From Pseudofrankia sp. DC12 (GTDB lineage Bacteria; Actinomycetota; Actinomycetes; Frankiales; Frankiaceae): 64,000 nt of DNA. Location of the stretch: assembly GCF_000966285.1 (NCBI RefSeq), contig NZ_KQ031391.1, forward strand, positions 5,518,430 to 5,582,429, given 5' to 3'. How positions within the stretch are numbered: position 1 is the stretch's first letter; each line of letters begins with the position of its first letter. Below are positions 28,203-38,854 of this stretch, in pieces. The notes below the pieces were generated by a model. The model worked only from the letters and a program-made list of their open reading frames with translations. It made no database searches and was not told the origin of the DNA. The translations under genes were made by a program, and so were the position numbers.

Positions 28203-29972
28203 GTGCCGACGTTCGTCGACCGGGTGGTTCTGCACGCCGCCGCCGGTGACGGCGGGCACGGGTGCGCGTCCATCCACCGGGAGAAGTTCAAGCCGCTGGG
28301 CGGCCCCGACGGTGGGAACGGCGGCCGAGGGGGCGACATCCGCCTCGTCGTCGACCCGGGCGTCACCACCCTCCTGGACTTCCACTTCCACCCGCACCGC
28401 CGGGCCACCGGCGGCCGGCCCGGTCAGGGCTCCAACAAGAGCGGCGCCGACGGGGAGGACCTGATCCTCCCGGTTCCCGACGGCACGGTCGTGCTCACGC
28501 CGGACGGCGAGGAGATCGTCGACCTGGTCGGGTTCGGTAGCTCGTTCGTGCTCGCGCAGGGTGGCCGCGGCGGCCGGGGGAACGCCGCGCTCGCCTCGGC
28601 CCGGCGCAAGGCGCCCGGGTTCGCTGAGCTGGGTGAGCCTGGGGAGAGCCTCGAGGCCGTCCTGGAGCTGAAGTCGGTCGCCGACGTGGCGCTGGTCGGC
28701 TACCCGAGCGCCGGCAAGTCGTCACTGGTGTCGGTGCTGTCCGCGGCCAAGCCGAAGATCGCCGACTACCCGTTCACCACCCTCGTTCCGAACCTCGGCG
28801 TGGCGCAGGCCGGTGACCTGCCGCCCTACACCGTCGCCGACGTGCCAGGCCTCATCCCGGGTGCGAGCCAGGGCCGCGGCCTGGGGCTGGAGTTCCTGCG
28901 CCACATCGAGCGCTGCTCGATGATCGTGCACGTTCTCGACTGCGCGACCCTCGAACCGGACCGGGACCCGCTCTCCGACCTCGACACCATCGAGCACGAG
29001 CTGGCGGCGTACTCGACCGGTCTCGCCGGCCGGCCGCGCCTCGTCGTCCTCAACAAGATCGATGTGCCGGACGCCCGGGAGCTCGCGGAGATGGTCACCG
29101 CCGACCTGCGGGCCCGGGGCCTGGAGGTCTTCTCGATCAGCTCGGCCACCCGGGAGGGCGTGCGGCAGCTGTCGCTGTACCTCGCCGGAATGGTCGCCGA
29201 GCACCGCCGGTCCACGCCGGCCCAGGCGGCGACGCGGATCGTGCTGCGCCCGAAGGCCGTGAACGAGGTCGAGTTCGCGGTCCGTGCGCTGGACGGCGGT
29301 TACGTCGTCACCGGTGCGAAGCCGCTGCGCTGGGTGCGCCAGACCGACTTCAGCAACGACGAGGCGATCGGGTTCCTCGCCGACCGGCTCGCTCGGCTCG
29401 GCGTCGAGACGGAGCTCGCGAAGCTCGGCGCCGAGCCGGGCGCCGAGGTCACCATCGGTGACGTCACCTTCGACTGGGAGCCGACGCTGTCCGGCCGCGG
29501 TGCGCTGGCCCAGTACGCGACGGGCCGTGCCGAGGCGGAGACCGCGGGGGTGGCCACCGTCGGTGGCAGCGGCAACCGGCGCGCCACCGAGCCCGTGATG
29601 GGCCCGCGCGGCAGCGACGACCGGCTGCGCACGTCGGTCCGGCTGACCCGCGCCGAGCGGCTGGCCCGCCGGGCCGGCGTGGCCGTCGACGACGACGCCC
29701 AGGCCGCGTTCGAGGCGGCGGGGGATGGCGACGACGAGGTCTTCGTCGACGAGGACGGTGTCGTCACCCGGACCGGCGCGCGCGACGTGGGCTGGGACGA
29801 CGCCGTGTGGAACGACGACGAGGGCTCGGCCGACGGGAACTGGGCCGACAACGACGACGAGGATGACGAGGACCGGGACGGCGAGGCGGACGGCGGCCCG
29901 ACGGTCGTCTGGGTCGGCGACGACGGCCGGGAGACGACTGTGCCTCCCGCCGCGGCCCACGACGAGGACTGA
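28203..29972 (+). CDS. obgE: Obg GTPase (ribosome assembly, stringent control)
   Basis: ObgE is an essential GTPase that acts on the 50S subunit. The glycine-rich Obg fold comes first ([33 protein letters not shown]). The G domain has G1 GYPSAGKS at 166-173, G3 DVPGLIPGA and NKID. An OCT domain follows at about 345-430. A further ~150 residues are strongly acidic ([13 protein letters not shown]-like), making 589 residues against about 430-480 in most relatives. The GTG start at 28203 has AGGAGAGG seven bases upstream. proB starts two bases after its stop. Confidence 0.96.
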   Translation: MPTFVDRVVLHAAAGDGGHGCASIHREKFKPLGGPDGGNGGRGGDIRLVVDPGVTTLLDFHFHPHRRATGGRPGQGSNKSGADGEDLILPVPDGTVVLTPDGEEIVDLVGFGSSFVLAQGGRGGRGNAALASARRKAPGFAELGEPGESLEAVLELKSVADVALVGYPSAGKSSLVSVLSAAKPKIADYPFTTLVPNLGVAQAGDLPPYTVADVPGLIPGASQGRGLGLEFLRHIERCSMIVHVLDCATLEPDRDPLSDLDTIEHELAAYSTGLAGRPRLVVLNKIDVPDARELAEMVTADLRARGLEVFSISSATREGVRQLSLYLAGMVAEHRRSTPAQAATRIVLRPKAVNEVEFAVRALDGGYVVTGAKPLRWVRQTDFSNDEAIGFLADRLARLGVETELAKLGAEPGAEVTIGDVTFDWEPTLSGRGALAQYATGRAEAETAGVATVGGSGNRRATEPVMGPRGSDDRLRTSVRLTRAERLARRAGVAVDDDAQAAFEAAGDGDDEVFVDEDGVVTRTGARDVGWDDAVWNDDEGSADGNWADNDDEDDEDRDGEADGGPTVVWVGDDGRETTVPPAAAHDED

Positions 29973-29973
29973 C

Positions 29974-31089
29974 GTGCGTTCGTTCGTCCAGAACGCGCAG
30001 CGGATCGTCGTCAAGGTCGGGTCGTCGTCGCTGACGAGTGCCGCCGGCGGCCTGGACGCCGAGCGGCTCGGTGCCCTGGTCCGGGCTGTCCGCCCGCTCG
30101 CCGGCGGACGGCTGGTGCTGGTGTCGTCCGGCGCGATCGCGGCCGGTCTCGCCCCGTTGGGCCTGTCCCGCCGGCCGCGTGACCTGGCGACCCTGCAGGC
30201 GGCCGCGAGCGTCGGGCAGAGCGCGCTGGTGCACCAGTACGCGGAGGCGTTCAGCCAGTCTGGCCACAAGGTCGGCCAGGTGCTGCTGACCGCGACCGAC
30301 GTGGTCCGCCGCGCTCACTACCGCAATGCCCGCACCGCCCTGGACCGGCTGCTGGAGCTCGGCATCGTCCCGATCATCAACGAGAACGACGCGGTCGCCA
30401 CGCAGGAGATCCGGTTCGGCGACAACGACCGGCTCGCGGCCATCGTCGCCCACCTGGTGTCCGCGGACCTGCTGGTGCTGCTGTCCGACGTCGACGGCGT
30501 CTACGACGCGAACCCCCGGCTCGGGCCGGCGAACCTGGTGCGCGAGGTCCGCTCGGACGCGGATCTCGACGGCCTGTCGGTCAAGGGCGCCGGCGCGGCC
30601 GGCGTCGGCACCGGCGGGATGGCGACGAAGATCGACGCTGCGCGGATGGCGGCGTCCGGCGGGGTGACCACGATCGTCACGTCGACGGCCAGGGCGGCGG
30701 AGGCACTGACGGGCGCCGAGGTCGGCACGGTCTTCTACCCGACCGGCCCGCGCCGAGCCGCCCGGCTGCTCTGGCTCGCGCACGCGACCGCGCCGATGGG
30801 CCGCCTGCACCTGGACGCCGGCGCGGTCGCCGCGGTGGTGGGGCGCAGCGCGTCCCTGCTGCCCGCCGGCGTGACCTCGGTGGATGGCGACTTCTCCGCC
30901 GGCGACCCGGTCGAGCTGGTAGACCCGGCCGGGCGTCCCATCGCCCGTGGGCTGGTCGCCTTCGACGCGGACGAGCTGCCCGGCATGCTCGGCCGCGGCA
31001 CCGCCGAGCTGGCCGCCGACCTCGGCCCGGGCTACGACCGCGAGGTCGTCCATCGCGACGACCTCGTCCTGCTGCTGCCCTCCCGCTGA
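29974..31089 (+). CDS. proB: Glutamate 5-kinase
   Basis: ProB catalyses the first step of proline synthesis, ATP-dependent phosphorylation of glutamate. The 371-residue protein starts at GTG 29974, one base after obgE. It has the amino-acid kinase core (IVVKVGSSSLTS, LVSSGAIAAG, NENDAVAT, LLSDVDGVYD, GTGGMATKIDAA) and a C-terminal PUA domain from about residue 275. Its pathway partner proA is normally nearby, but here it lies about 8 kb away beyond sbcCD and an MMPL gene. Confidence 0.97.
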   Translation: MRSFVQNAQRIVVKVGSSSLTSAAGGLDAERLGALVRAVRPLAGGRLVLVSSGAIAAGLAPLGLSRRPRDLATLQAAASVGQSALVHQYAEAFSQSGHKVGQVLLTATDVVRRAHYRNARTALDRLLELGIVPIINENDAVATQEIRFGDNDRLAAIVAHLVSADLLVLLSDVDGVYDANPRLGPANLVREVRSDADLDGLSVKGAGAAGVGTGGMATKIDAARMAASGGVTTIVTSTARAAEALTGAEVGTVFYPTGPRRAARLLWLAHATAPMGRLHLDAGAVAAVVGRSASLLPAGVTSVDGDFSAGDPVELVDPAGRPIARGLVAFDADELPGMLGRGTAELAADLGPGYDREVVHRDDLVLLLPSR

Positions 31090-31131
31090 GCCGGCAGCCG
31101 GCCCCGGATCCCGCAGGGCCCTGAGCCGCCG

Positions 31132-34100
31132 TCAGGCCGTGGTCTCCACCGTGCTGCCACTGGGACCCTTACGGACCTGGATCTGCGTCGGGATGCGCAG
31201 GCGCAGGTCGGCGACGTGGCTGACGACGCCGACCAGACGGCCGCCCGCGCGCAGCTCGTCGAGGACGTTCATGACCTCGTCGAGGCTGTCCGGGTCGAGC
31301 GTGCCGAAGCCCTCGTCGACGAACAACGTGTCGATCGCGTGGCCGCCGGCCTCGGTGCTGACGACGTCGGCGAGGCCGAGCGCGAGCGACAGCGCGGCCT
31401 GGAAGGTCTCGCCGCCGGACAGGGTCGCCGTCGGGCGGGACCGGCCCGTCCAGGCATCCACCACGAGCAGCCCGAGGCCGGCCTTGCGGCGCCGGTCGCG
31501 GCGTTCGCCGGTGTCGTGGACGAGCGTGTAGCGCCCACCGCTCATCGCCGCCAGCCGGCGGCTCGCCGCCTGCGCGACCTCCTCCAGCCGGGCCGCCAGC
31601 ACATAGCTCGACAGCGGCATCCCGTGCTGGTTGGCCGGCGCCCGCCCGGCCGTGAGATCGGCCAGCTGGCGCAGCTGTTCCGCCGCCGCCCGCCGGGGCG
31701 CGAGCGCCGCGTGCGCGCGGGCGAACTCGTCGACCAGCTCCGCAAGCCGGCGGGCGCGTTGCGCCGCGGTCGCGGCGCTCGCCCAGGCCTGCTCGTGCGC
31801 GGTCCGCGCCGCCGCGGCCGCGCGCTCGTGCCTGTCCAGGTGAGCCGACGGGTCGTCGGCCGCCGCCGGGTCGCCCGCCGCCGGGTCTGTCGTCGCTGGG
31901 TCTGTCGTCGCCGGGTCCGGGGCCGCCAGCCGCGACCGGGTCTCGACCCGCTCGTCGTGGTGCGCCTGGACGCGGGCCTGCGCGTCGGCCAGCCAAACTG
32001 GCTCGCGGACCGCGGCGAGCGCGGCGCCCGGGTCCGCGAAACCCGCCTCCGTCGCCGCGTCGGTGGCCGCGGCCTCGGCGCGGCGGAGCTCGTCGTGTGC
32101 CCGGGCGGCGGCCCGCACAGCCTGCTCGGCGTGGGTGCAGGCCCGAGCGAACCTCGCGACCGCGTCCACCTGGCTCGCCAGCCGGGCCGGGTCGCGCAAT
32201 GCCGGCGGCACCGTCGCCCGCGCCGCGGCGGCCCGGTCCCGCGCCGCCGCGGCCCGCAGCCCGGCCGCGCGCTCCTCGGCGCGATGGGTGGCGAGATCCG
32301 TATGGGCCCTGGTCTGCGACTCGACGAGCGCAGCGAGATCGGCCTCGGCCTCGGCCAAATCACGGGCGCCCGAGGCCGCCTGGGCCGCCGCCGCGGCGAA
32401 GGCCCGGGCGGCCGCGTGGATCTCGCCGGCCGTCCGGTCCGGTTCGGCCACGTCGGCAGGGGCGTCGTCGGCGGCCAGCAGCACCGCCTCGTCGAGCAAC
32501 GTGCCGCGCAGGTCGGCGAGCATCTCGGCGACGGCCGCCGCGGGGTCCTCGCCAGGTCCCTGCTCGCCGGCTCCCGCCGTGCCGGGTTCGCCCACGCCCT
32601 GATGGGGCCGGCCGGTCGCGGTCTCGTCCGTGCTCGCGTCGGTGCGGTCGGTCTCGTCGTCGGCGAGTGCGGCGGGGGAGCGCAACGCGGCCGCGCGCAG
32701 CGTCCTGACCCGGCCAGTCAGCCCGGCGACCCGGTCTCGTGCGGCTCCGGCCGCGGCCTCGCGCCGGTTGGCCTCCTGCTCGGCTTCCTGCTCGGCGTCC
32801 TTGCTGACGTGGTCGGCGCGCACCTCGGCCGGGTCGGGATGGTCGAGCGCGCCGCACACGGGGCAGGGCGTGTCGTCCGCCAGCGCGGCGGCGAGCTCGG
32901 CGGTGATCGCGTCGAAGCGTTGCTGGCGCAGCTCGATCGCGCGGGTCCTGGCCTGGGTGGCGCTCGCGGCCGTGTCGGTCGACTCGGCGAGCGCCCGCCG
33001 GTGCTCGCGCACCGCGTCGGCCAGGTCGGACAGCTGGCGGGACCGCTCGGCGAGCGCCGGCGCGAGCCGCGCCGCGCGCCTGGCGGCGTCGGCCTGACCC
33101 TGGGCCACGCGGCGCCGGGCCGGCAGCGTCGTGGCGATCTCGGTTTCCCGGATGGCGGCCGCCTGGGCGTGCCCAAGCGCCTCGCGGTCGGCCAGGTCGG
33201 CCTGCGTCTCGTCGTCGCGGGCGGCGTCGAGCACGAGGCCGAACCGCTCCAGCCGGCCCGACTCGGCGTGGGCGTCGGCGGCGAGGGTCGCCAGCTCGTC
33301 GGCGGTGGCGTCTGGCCTCACCCGAGGCCGGTCGCCCGCGGACCCGTCGCCCGCCGCGACGGCCGCCGCGGCCGCCGCGGCCCGGGCCTGCGCCTGCGTG
33401 CCCTCGGCCTGGGTGGCCTCGGCACCTCGGCGCAGGGTCTCGGTGATGGCGCGGCTGACGGCGCCGGCCCGGGCCGCGGCGGCGAGCTCGGTGGCGAGCT
33501 CAGCGACCAGAGGCGCCTGCTCGTCGAGCTCGGCGAGGCGGGCGAGCAGCCGAGCGCGCTCCTCGGCCCGGCGGACCGCCTCACGGGTCGCGGCGAGCGC
33601 GCGTTCGGCCTGCTCGCGGAGCTGCCCCGTCTCGTCTCGGTGCCGGTCGGCCGTCGCGGCCGTCGCGGCGGCGTCGTTGGCGAGCGCCCGGGCCCAGTCC
33701 GGCCCGGGTGGATCGTCGGTGGCCCCGCCGCGGCCGGAGCCGACGGCCTCGGCGGTGGCGTCGCCGGCGTCCGGCCGGCCCGCCGCCTCGGTGACCTTGG
33801 CATGGACCCGGTCGAGGTCCTGGCGGGCGAGGCCGTGGTCGTCGGCGGCGCGCTTGGCCCGGTCGGCGAGCCACTGCTCGACGCGCTCGAACCGCCCGAC
33901 GCTGAACAGCTGCTTGAGCAGCGCCTCGCGGGCGTCATTGTCGGCATGCAGGAAGTCGGCGAACCGGCCCTGGGGGAGCATCACGACCTGGAAGAACTGC
34001 TCCGGCCGCATGCCGAGGTGCCCGTTGACCTCCAGGCCCACGTCCTCGTTGCGGGTGGCGTCCGGCGCCCAGCCCGAGCCGGTCCACCGCTCGAGCAGCG

Positions 34101-34440
34101 CGGTCGGGTGCTGGCGCTGGGTGCCGTCGCCGCGTCGCCGCGGCCGGTCCCAGCCGGGCGACCGGGTGACCCGGAAGCGCCCGGCCGGCACCGAGTACTC
34201 CAGCCGCACCCGTGGGGCGACGTCCGGTGAGGCGTGATGTGACCGCAGGTCGCGCACGCCCCGCAGGCCGGGGACGGTGCCGAAGAGCGCGAACCCGAGG
34301 GCGTCGAGCAGCGTCGTCTTGCCGCCGCCGGTCTCGCCGCACAGCAGCACCAGCCCACCGGCGCCGAGCCGGTCGAGGTCGAGGTCGACCTCACCCGGGA
34401 AGGCGCCGAACGCGACCAGCTCCAGCCGGTGCGGGCGCAT
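31132..34440 (-). CDS. sbcC: SbcC exonuclease ATPase subunit (Rad50-like)
   Basis: SbcC with SbcD forms a nuclease that processes hairpins and double-strand ends. The 1102-residue protein has Walker A GETGGGKT at 35-42 and a long coiled coil very rich in Ala and Glu. The zinc hook CPVCGALDHPDP is near residue 527. The C-terminal ABC signature TLSGGETFQAALSLAL and Walker B TLFVDEGFGTLD are intact. The ATG at 34440 overlaps the sbcD stop by one base. Downstream it converges with proB with only about 40 bases between the stops. Confidence 0.95.
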   Translation of the reverse strand: MRPHRLELVAFGAFPGEVDLDLDRLGAGGLVLLCGETGGGKTTLLDALGFALFGTVPGLRGVRDLRSHHASPDVAPRVRLEYSVPAGRFRVTRSPGWDRPRRRGDGTQRQHPTALLERWTGSGWAPDATRNEDVGLEVNGHLGMRPEQFFQVVMLPQGRFADFLHADNDAREALLKQLFSVGRFERVEQWLADRAKRAADDHGLARQDLDRVHAKVTEAAGRPDAGDATAEAVGSGRGGATDDPPGPDWARALANDAAATAATADRHRDETGQLREQAERALAATREAVRRAEERARLLARLAELDEQAPLVAELATELAAAARAGAVSRAITETLRRGAEATQAEGTQAQARAAAAAAAVAAGDGSAGDRPRVRPDATADELATLAADAHAESGRLERFGLVLDAARDDETQADLADREALGHAQAAAIRETEIATTLPARRRVAQGQADAARRAARLAPALAERSRQLSDLADAVREHRRALAESTDTAASATQARTRAIELRQQRFDAITAELAAALADDTPCPVCGALDHPDPAEVRADHVSKDAEQEAEQEANRREAAAGAARDRVAGLTGRVRTLRAAALRSPAALADDETDRTDASTDETATGRPHQGVGEPGTAGAGEQGPGEDPAAAVAEMLADLRGTLLDEAVLLAADDAPADVAEPDRTAGEIHAAARAFAAAAAQAASGARDLAEAEADLAALVESQTRAHTDLATHRAEERAAGLRAAAARDRAAAARATVPPALRDPARLASQVDAVARFARACTHAEQAVRAAARAHDELRRAEAAATDAATEAGFADPGAALAAVREPVWLADAQARVQAHHDERVETRSRLAAPDPATTDPATTDPAAGDPAAADDPSAHLDRHERAAAAARTAHEQAWASAATAAQRARRLAELVDEFARAHAALAPRRAAAEQLRQLADLTAGRAPANQHGMPLSSYVLAARLEEVAQAASRRLAAMSGGRYTLVHDTGERRDRRRKAGLGLLVVDAWTGRSRPTATLSGGETFQAALSLALGLADVVSTEAGGHAIDTLFVDEGFGTLDPDSLDEVMNVLDELRAGGRLVGVVSHVADLRLRIPTQIQVRKGPSGSTVETTA

Positions 34441-35834
34441 CAGGCCTCCCCGCGGGCATCGGCCCAGGTCGTCGCGGCGGTCAGAGCCTCGGCCAGCTGG
34501 GCGCGTTCGTCCGCGTCGGCGGGCCTGCCCCGCGCGAAGTCGACGAAGTCCGCGGCGACGCCGAGGTCGTCGCGTCCACGGGTCCGCTGCATGAACGTCC
34601 GGCTGTCGGGCGCCGGGGCATGCTCGGGCTCGTGCCGCAGCACCAGGGTGTGCGGGAACCGGGCGCGCAGCCGGCTCATCGCGTCGACGGGGCGGGCGTC
34701 GTCGGTCAGTACCACCGCCACCAGGTCCTCGACGTGCTCGCCGTACTCCAGCCGGGTGAGCAGCTGCTCGATCGGGCCGCGCAGGACCGTCATCCGGCGG
34801 TGCACCGGCACCGGGACCGGCTCGACGCGGGCCAGTCCCGCTGGTCCGAGCTCGACGAGCAGCGAGGCCTTCGCGTCCTGCGTCTCGGAGAACGAGTAGG
34901 CCAGCGGCGAGCCGCTGTAGCGCAGGTCGGCTCGGCCGAGGACGCGCTGCGGGCGGTGCAGGTGGCCGAGCGCCGCATAGGTGATGCCGTCGAACAGGGC
35001 CGCGGGCACGTGCGCTGCGCCGCCGACGCCGAGGTCGCGCTCACTGTCGCTGCCGGTGGCCCCGGTGACCCACGCGTGCGCGACGACGACCGACCGGGCG
35101 CCGGGATGGTCGGCCAGGTCCGCCCGGACGGCGGCCATCGCTCGGCGCATCGTCGCGGCGTGCGTCAGCGCCGTGGCCCGGGCCCGGCGGCGCCCGTCGT
35201 GGAACGCCGGCGGGCGGGGGACGGCGGGCACCAGGCTCGGGGCGAGCTCGTCCTCGTCGAACAGCGAGACCATGCCCGGGAAGGGGGGCTCGGCTGGCCC
35301 CTCAATCACAGCCGGGGACGGCAGCCCCGGTGCGGGCTCGCCAGTTCGCTCCTGCGCTCCAGCGTCGAGGTCCACGTCGGCGTCGAGCTCGTCGGCCGGG
35401 TCATCCACCGCGGGAAGCACGTCGGTGACGGCGGCCGGCTCCAGGTAGGGGACCGGGTAGACCCGGACCGGCCCGAACCTGTCCTCGACGACGACCGCGG
35501 ACGCCAGCCGGGCCGGATCGGTGCGGATGCTGACCCGGGGGTCGAGCAGCCCGGCCTTGTCGCCGAGGCGCGCGGCGGCGTCGTGGTTGCCGCTGATGAC
35601 GACCACCTGGGCGCCGGTGTCGCGCAGCCGGGACAGTGCCTCGTCGAACAGCCGTAGCGCGCCCACCGGGGGGATCGCGCGGTCGTGCACGTCGCCGGCG
35701 ACCACGACGAGGTCGACCCGCTCGGTGCGGGTCACCTGAACGAGGTGGTCGACGTACGCGGCCTGCGCGGCGGCGAGGTCGAAGCCGTGCAGGCGCCGTC
35801 CGAGGTGCCAGTCGGACGTGTGCAGGACGAGCAT
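34440..35834 (-). CDS. sbcD: SbcD exonuclease nuclease subunit (Mre11-like)
   Basis: SbcD is the metallophosphoesterase of the SbcCD complex. The 464-residue product starts at ATG 35834, behind GGGGAGAGG. The two-metal motifs are DWHLGRR, AGDVHDR, SGNHDAAARLG and, later, AHAWVTGA and ALGHLHRPQ. An acidic low-complexity insert of roughly 70 residues lies mid-protein (around ELDADVDLDAGAQ). It is coupled to sbcC by a one-base overlap. Confidence 0.94.
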   Translation of the reverse strand: MLVLHTSDWHLGRRLHGFDLAAAQAAYVDHLVQVTRTERVDLVVVAGDVHDRAIPPVGALRLFDEALSRLRDTGAQVVVISGNHDAAARLGDKAGLLDPRVSIRTDPARLASAVVVEDRFGPVRVYPVPYLEPAAVTDVLPAVDDPADELDADVDLDAGAQERTGEPAPGLPSPAVIEGPAEPPFPGMVSLFDEDELAPSLVPAVPRPPAFHDGRRRARATALTHAATMRRAMAAVRADLADHPGARSVVVAHAWVTGATGSDSERDLGVGGAAHVPAALFDGITYAALGHLHRPQRVLGRADLRYSGSPLAYSFSETQDAKASLLVELGPAGLARVEPVPVPVHRRMTVLRGPIEQLLTRLEYGEHVEDLVAVVLTDDARPVDAMSRLRARFPHTLVLRHEPEHAPAPDSRTFMQRTRGRDDLGVAADFVDFARGRPADADERAQLAEALTAATTWADARGEA

Positions 35835-36557
35835 GCGCGCCTCTCCCCTGTCGAGCCTCGTCGTTCGCGCGTCCCGCTCTGGTCGCGTCGCGACACCCTG
35901 GTGCACCCATGATCGTAAGGCTGGGGCCGTGGCGGGCCGCATCGCGTGGCCGAGCGGGCGGGTGCGCCGCTGCCGATACGCGGGGGTGCGTACCCGGAGT
36001 GTCGCCCGTGGGCGGACGACGCGGCGCCGGGGGGGCGGGCATGCTCGCCTCCATGACGCGATCCAGGCCGGGCCGGCCGGCCATGGCCCGGCGACGCGCC
36101 CGGAGCGAGTGGCGGCGCCAGTCATGTGGCGTATCTCACTTCACGCCTTCGGGCGCTCTGTGGGCCGGCTCGCGGCGGTCGGAACCTGCGGCGCGCGCTC
36201 GCCAGGCCATCTGATGCTCAGGCGCAGGTGCGACCAATGTCTGAGTAGAGACTTGTTGAGCGAGTGAGATAATGAGATAGTGAGGCCAACCGGAGGATGG
36301 CGGCGTCCACCGCTGATCCGCCGAAAACCTGATGGCGCCAGCTGGGGACGGCGCCATCATCGAGACGTGGGCTGGCCACGACGCGTCACACCCGGCCAGT
36401 ACGGTCCGTGCCAAACCAGCGGTCCCGCTCCGGCGGGCCCGGCTGCTCGCAGGCACCGCCGCGTCATCCAGATCAGCACCTGCCTCGACGGGCCGTTCGG
36501 CCGGACCGCGCCCGTCGCCACCGAGCCGAGACCCGAAAGCCGACCGGGAGAGACACG
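35835..36557. other. Divergent intergenic region between sbcD and the MMPL gene
   Basis: The ~720 bp contain no convincing gene; the open frames on both strands have arginine-rich, non-family translations. An AT-richer patch at 36240-36290 carries a promoter candidate. Confidence 0.55.
36253..36281 (+). promoter_or_regulatory. Candidate promoter for the MMPL gene
   Basis: TTGTTG at 36253-36258 and GATAGT at 36276-36281 are separated by 17 bases, within a local AT-rich run containing repeated gaga-type words. It lies about 280 bases upstream of the MMPL start. This is inferred from sequence only. Confidence 0.3.
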
Positions 36558-38810
36558 ATGACCAGTGACCTGGCCGCGGAGGAACGCTCCGGGACCGCGC
36601 CGCCGCCCCCGCCCGCCACGCCCAGCTCCGGGCGTCGCCGGCCATGGTTCGTCTATGCGTTCGGGCTCGCCGCGCTCGTCGTCTTCCTGATCGCCGGCGG
36701 TGGCTTTCAGTTCCAAGGAAAGCTCAGTCAGGTCCAGAAGAACGACCAGGCCTCCTACCTGCCGGGATCCGCGGAGTCGACCAAGGTCCAAACGGAATCT
36801 GAGAAGTTCCAGGACATCGCGACGATCCCCGGCTTCATCGTCTACCAGCGGGCCGGCGGTCTGACCGGCGCGGACAAGACGAAGATCGCCGCTGACCGCG
36901 CCAAGTTCGGCACGGTCGACGGAGTTGCAGCCGACCAGATCGGGCTGCCGCAGTTCTCCAAGAACGACTCGGTCGCCTCCACAGCCGTCCCGCTCATCGG
37001 CAAACACGGCGACACCGCGGTCAACGGCGACGACCTCAGCAAGACCGAGAAGGCCGTCATCGACGTCGCCAAGGCGGGCGCGCCGACCGGCCTCGTGGTC
37101 CACAGCGCGGGCGCGGGTGGTCTGCTGGTCGCGTTCATCGACGCGTTCGGCGGCCTCGACGGCCAGCTGCTGCTCGCCGCGGGACTGGTCGTCATCATCA
37201 TCCTGCTGGTCGTCTACCGCAGCCCGGTGCTCTGGTTCTTCCCGCTGTTCAGCGCGGGGCTCGCGCTCGGCGCGTCCTCGCTGGTCATCTACCCGCTGGC
37301 CAAGCACGGCGCACTGACCCTCACCGGCCAGAGCCAGGGCATCCTGTCGGTCGTCGTGATCGGCGCCGGTACGGACTACGCACTCCTGCTGGTCAGCCGA
37401 TATCGCGAGGAGCTGCACAACCATCGCGGCCGGATCGACGCGATGATGGCCGCCTGGCGCGGGGCCGCCCCGGCGATCGCCGCGTCCGGCCTGACCGTCA
37501 TCCTCGGCCTGCTCTGCCTCAGCCTCGGCGAGCTGAACTCGAACAAGAGCCTCGGGCCGGTCTGCGCGATCGGTGTCGCCTGCACCGTCGTGATGATGCT
37601 GGTCTTCCTGCCAGTATTCCTCGTGGTGGTCGGCCGGTGGGTGTTCTGGCCCCGGATCCCGCGGTTCGACAACCAGGCCGACGTCGCCACCCACGGCGCC
37701 TGGTCGCGTTTCGCCACGACCATCGAGAAGCGCTCCCGCCTCGGCTGGATCGGCACCGCCGTGCTGCTGCTGATCTGCGTGGCGTTCCTGCCGACGCTGA
37801 AGACCGGCGGTCTCTCGACGCTGGACACCTTCACCACCCAGCCGGACGCGATCGTCGGCCAGAAGATCTACGACGCCAACTTCGACGCGGGCGCCGGAGC
37901 CCCGGCCGTGATCACCGCGAGGGCCGACAAGGCCGGCGCCGTGATCGCCGCGGTCTCGAAGATCCCCGGCGTCGACACGAAGCCGGGCTCGGTGTGCGTG
38001 GAGGCGAGCTACGCCAAGATAGGTGAGCTGGTCCGTTCCGGGGCCGTCACTCCGGCGCAGCTCGCGGCCAGCGCGACCTGCCCACCCGCCTCGGTCCAGG
38101 TCAAACCGGTCGACGGCCGGATCGTGATCGACGCGGCGATCACCGACCGGTACGACACCAAGCAGGCCGAGACGACCGTCATGAACATCCGGGCGGCGGC
38201 GCATGCGGTCCCCGGCGCGGAAGCCCTGGTCGGCGGCTCGACGGCGGTCAACCATGACGTCAACGCGGCGTCCCGGCACGACCGCGACCTGGTGATCCCG
38301 ATCGTGCTTCTGGTGATCCTGATCGTCCTGGGGCTGCTGCTGCGGGCGCTCGTCGCGCCGCTCCTGCTGATCCTGACGGTGGTGCTGTCGTTCGCCGCGG
38401 CGCTCGGCGTCTCGGCGGTCGTGTTCAACCACGTGCTCGGCTTCGCCAACGCGGATCCGGCCTATCCACTGTTCGCCTTCGTCTTCCTGGTGGCACTTGG
38501 GATCGACTACAACATCTTCCTGATGACCCGGGTGCGGGAGGAGACGCTCACCCATGGCACCAGGGCCGGCATCACCCGCGGCCTGTCCGTCACCGGCGGT
38601 GTGATCACCTCGGCGGGCGTGGTGCTGGCCGCGACGTTCGCGGTGCTGGCGGTGCTGCCGCTGGTCACGCTGGCGGAGATCGGCTTCACGGTCGCCTTCG
38701 GCGTGCTCCTGGACACGATCATCGTGCGGTCGATCCTTGTCCCGTCGTTGTCGCACGAGATCGGCAGGCGGATCTGGTGGCCGTCGAAGCTGGCCAGGGC
38801 CGCCGACTGA
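36558..38810 (+). CDS. MMPL-family RND-type membrane transporter
   Basis: MMPL proteins export lipids or drugs using the proton gradient. The 750-residue protein starts at ATG 36558, behind GGGAG. The first membrane helix (FGLAALVVFLIAGGG) is followed by a large extracytoplasmic loop. Two clusters of helices carry the paired RND/MMPL motifs GTDYALLLVSRYREE and GIDYNIFLMTRVREE. A second extracytoplasmic domain holds a likely disulfide pair (Cys residues near VCVEASY and ATCPPAS). The substrate is unknown. It is a single-gene unit closed by a strong hairpin. Confidence 0.92.
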   Translation: MTSDLAAEERSGTAPPPPPATPSSGRRRPWFVYAFGLAALVVFLIAGGGFQFQGKLSQVQKNDQASYLPGSAESTKVQTESEKFQDIATIPGFIVYQRAGGLTGADKTKIAADRAKFGTVDGVAADQIGLPQFSKNDSVASTAVPLIGKHGDTAVNGDDLSKTEKAVIDVAKAGAPTGLVVHSAGAGGLLVAFIDAFGGLDGQLLLAAGLVVIIILLVVYRSPVLWFFPLFSAGLALGASSLVIYPLAKHGALTLTGQSQGILSVVVIGAGTDYALLLVSRYREELHNHRGRIDAMMAAWRGAAPAIAASGLTVILGLLCLSLGELNSNKSLGPVCAIGVACTVVMMLVFLPVFLVVVGRWVFWPRIPRFDNQADVATHGAWSRFATTIEKRSRLGWIGTAVLLLICVAFLPTLKTGGLSTLDTFTTQPDAIVGQKIYDANFDAGAGAPAVITARADKAGAVIAAVSKIPGVDTKPGSVCVEASYAKIGELVRSGAVTPAQLAASATCPPASVQVKPVDGRIVIDAAITDRYDTKQAETTVMNIRAAAHAVPGAEALVGGSTAVNHDVNAASRHDRDLVIPIVLLVILIVLGLLLRALVAPLLLILTVVLSFAAALGVSAVVFNHVLGFANADPAYPLFAFVFLVALGIDYNIFLMTRVREETLTHGTRAGITRGLSVTGGVITSAGVVLAATFAVLAVLPLVTLAEIGFTVAFGVLLDTIIVRSILVPSLSHEIGRRIWWPSKLARAAD

Positions 38811-38854
38811 CGGCGACACCCGCGGGCGGCTGACCGCCGCTCGCACCCGACGAG

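Noticed and set aside
35835-36645. Possible gene on the minus strand upstream of the MMPL gene
   Set aside because: The frame at 36136-36645 overlaps the MMPL start and its translation has no family features.
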